Assembly (NCBI RefSeq): GCF_015207705.1 | Contig: NZ_JADEWI010000021.1 | Location: 24,629 to 88,628 of the forward strand | From: Nostoc sp. LEGE 06077 | Lineage (GTDB): Bacteria > Cyanobacteriota > Cyanobacteriia > Cyanobacteriales > Nostocaceae | DNA length: 64,000 nucleotides | Direction: 5' to 3' | Shown here: positions 63,168 through 64,000 of the stretch, in pieces | How positions within the stretch are numbered: position 1 is the stretch's first letter | How the letters are laid out: each line of letters starts with the position of its first letter | Notes under the pieces: model-generated | The model's database searches: none | What the model was told of the DNA's origin: nothing | Seen by the model: the letters and a program-made list of their open reading frames with translations, nothing else | Program-made: the position numbers and the translations under genes

Positions 63168-64000
63168 GTTTCAATCCCTAATAGGGATTAGTTTGAATTG
63201 CAATCTACAACAATCGCTGGAGCTTATAGCGCTTCAATGTTTCAATCCCTAATAGGGATTAGTTTGAATTGCAATGTGCGAATCGTACCATCGCTTTGTA
63301 CGTAGCCAATAAACTTGTTTCAATCCCTAATAGGGATTAGTTTGAATTGCAATGTGATGCACTTGTAAATTATTTACACTTTGGCATTTTTGTTTCAATC
63401 CCTAATAGGGATTAGTTTGAATTGCAATTCAAAGCCTTCCTCAAAGTATTTGCCGAGTCTTGGCAGGAAGTTTCAATCCCTAATAGGGATTAGTTTGAAT
63501 TGCAATTTTATTTTTCACGGAAAACATACTACACTTGGCTCGTTTCAATCCCTAATAGGGATTAGTTTGAATTGCAATACACAGTAGTGCTTTTGCGGGA
63601 TTGAGTTTCAGTGTTTCAATCCCTAATAGGGATTAGTTTGAATTGCAATAAATTCATTGAAAGTACTTTTAATTATCTCTGACGTTTCAATCCCTAATAG
63701 GGATTAGTTTTAATTGCAATAAACTTCTACTTTTTTACTGGAACTTTGCCGGGGTCGTTTCAATCCCTAATAGGGATTAGTTTGAATTGCAATTATTTGG
63801 AGCGATCGCAATGACTTAGAGAAAAATGTTTCAATCCCTAATAGGGATTAGTTTGAATTGCAATCTTATGACTGTATTATATCTTATCCGCCTTCACTTG
63901 TTTCAATCCCTAATAGGGATTAGTTTGAATTGCAATCTCGCTTGCCTCTTCCGGTCAATAACCCGCTTGGTTTCAATCCCTAATAGGGATTAGTTTGAAT
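63168..64000 (-). CRISPR. CRISPR array, 12 repeats visible, continuing past the right edge
   Basis: The 37-base repeat begins GTTTCAATCCCTAATAGGGA and ends TTAGTTTGAATTGCAAT. Copies start at 63168, 63239, 63317, 63392, 63470, 63542, 63613, 63684, 63757, 63828, 63900 and 63970 (the last cut at 31 bases). The eleven spacers are 33-41 bases and all differ. One copy (63684) has TTTTAATT instead of TTTGAATT. The inner AATCCCTA / TAGGGATT forms a hairpin. The reverse complement of the repeat ends in ATTGAAAC, the usual 5' handle of crRNAs, so transcription is probably leftward and the leader lies beyond 64000. No cas gene is in the window. The repeat class resembles type I-D/III arrays of cyanobacteria, but the type cannot be fixed here. 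Confidence 0.97.

Noticed and set aside
63381..63587. Open frame of 68 codons spelling repeated FQSLIGISLNCN
   Set aside because: It is a translation of CRISPR repeats and spacers, with no ribosome site and no coding meaning.

Overview
The window is chromosomal DNA of a cyanobacterium, most likely a filamentous heterocyst-forming one (Nostocales; Nostoc, Anabaena, Calothrix or relatives). The reasons are: very frequent HIP1 octamers (GCGATCGC); cyanobacterial markers such as a CpcS/CpeS bilin lyase, DUF2854, DUF2839 and CRR7-like proteins; a CcbP-type calcium-binding protein, a family studied in Anabaena; Uma2 nucleases; heptanucleotide tandem repeats; and a CRISPR repeat giving an ATTGAAAC crRNA handle. 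I cannot name a species. Coding density is moderate and A+T is fairly high. No rRNA operon, prophage or intact insertion sequence is visible.

Layout. 1-6.6 kb: the end of hslO, a membrane-anchored helical-repeat protein, a secreted Cys-motif protein, a DUF2267 protein with an inverted remnant of the same family beside it, and an orphan sensor kinase. 7-13.5 kb: a four-gene chaperone-usher-like locus (two secreted beta-rich subunits, a PapD/FimC-like chaperone, a 1.35-kaa usher-like protein with unusual ends). 13.6-20 kb: ppk1, two response-regulator genes (one a diguanylate cyclase) and small cyanobacterial proteins. 20-24.4 kb: the ribosomal/transcription block secE-nusG-rplK-rplA-rplJ-rplL on the minus strand, with tRNA-Trp and rplS upstream. 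24.5-30.5 kb: a GT2 glycosyltransferase and an RND efflux pump with its adaptor. 31-36 kb: bilin lyase, a DinG-like protein with a lost P-loop, an M48 peptidase and a Spy-like exported protein. 36.4-42 kb: prs, a receptor-type Ser/Thr kinase, bioD and an M20 amidohydrolase. 42-47 kb: accessory genes (pentapeptide repeat, two Uma2, a patatin with an inserted segment, an acetyltransferase, CcbP). 47-51 kb: a nucleoside/ribose salvage group (ribokinase, FCY1-like deaminase, nucleoside hydrolase) and proA, followed by a 7-bp satellite. 52-55.6 kb: ureE-ureF-ureG, interrupted by repeat elements and an AT-rich membrane glycosyltransferase. 56-62.7 kb: a giant soluble poly-HAMP hybrid histidine kinase. 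63.2-64 kb: a CRISPR array running off the right edge.

The most unusual items are the poly-HAMP kinase with twelve 92-residue units, the chaperone-usher-like surface-fibre locus, the patatin with a phage-tail-like insertion, and several dispersed repeat families with two copies each inside the window.
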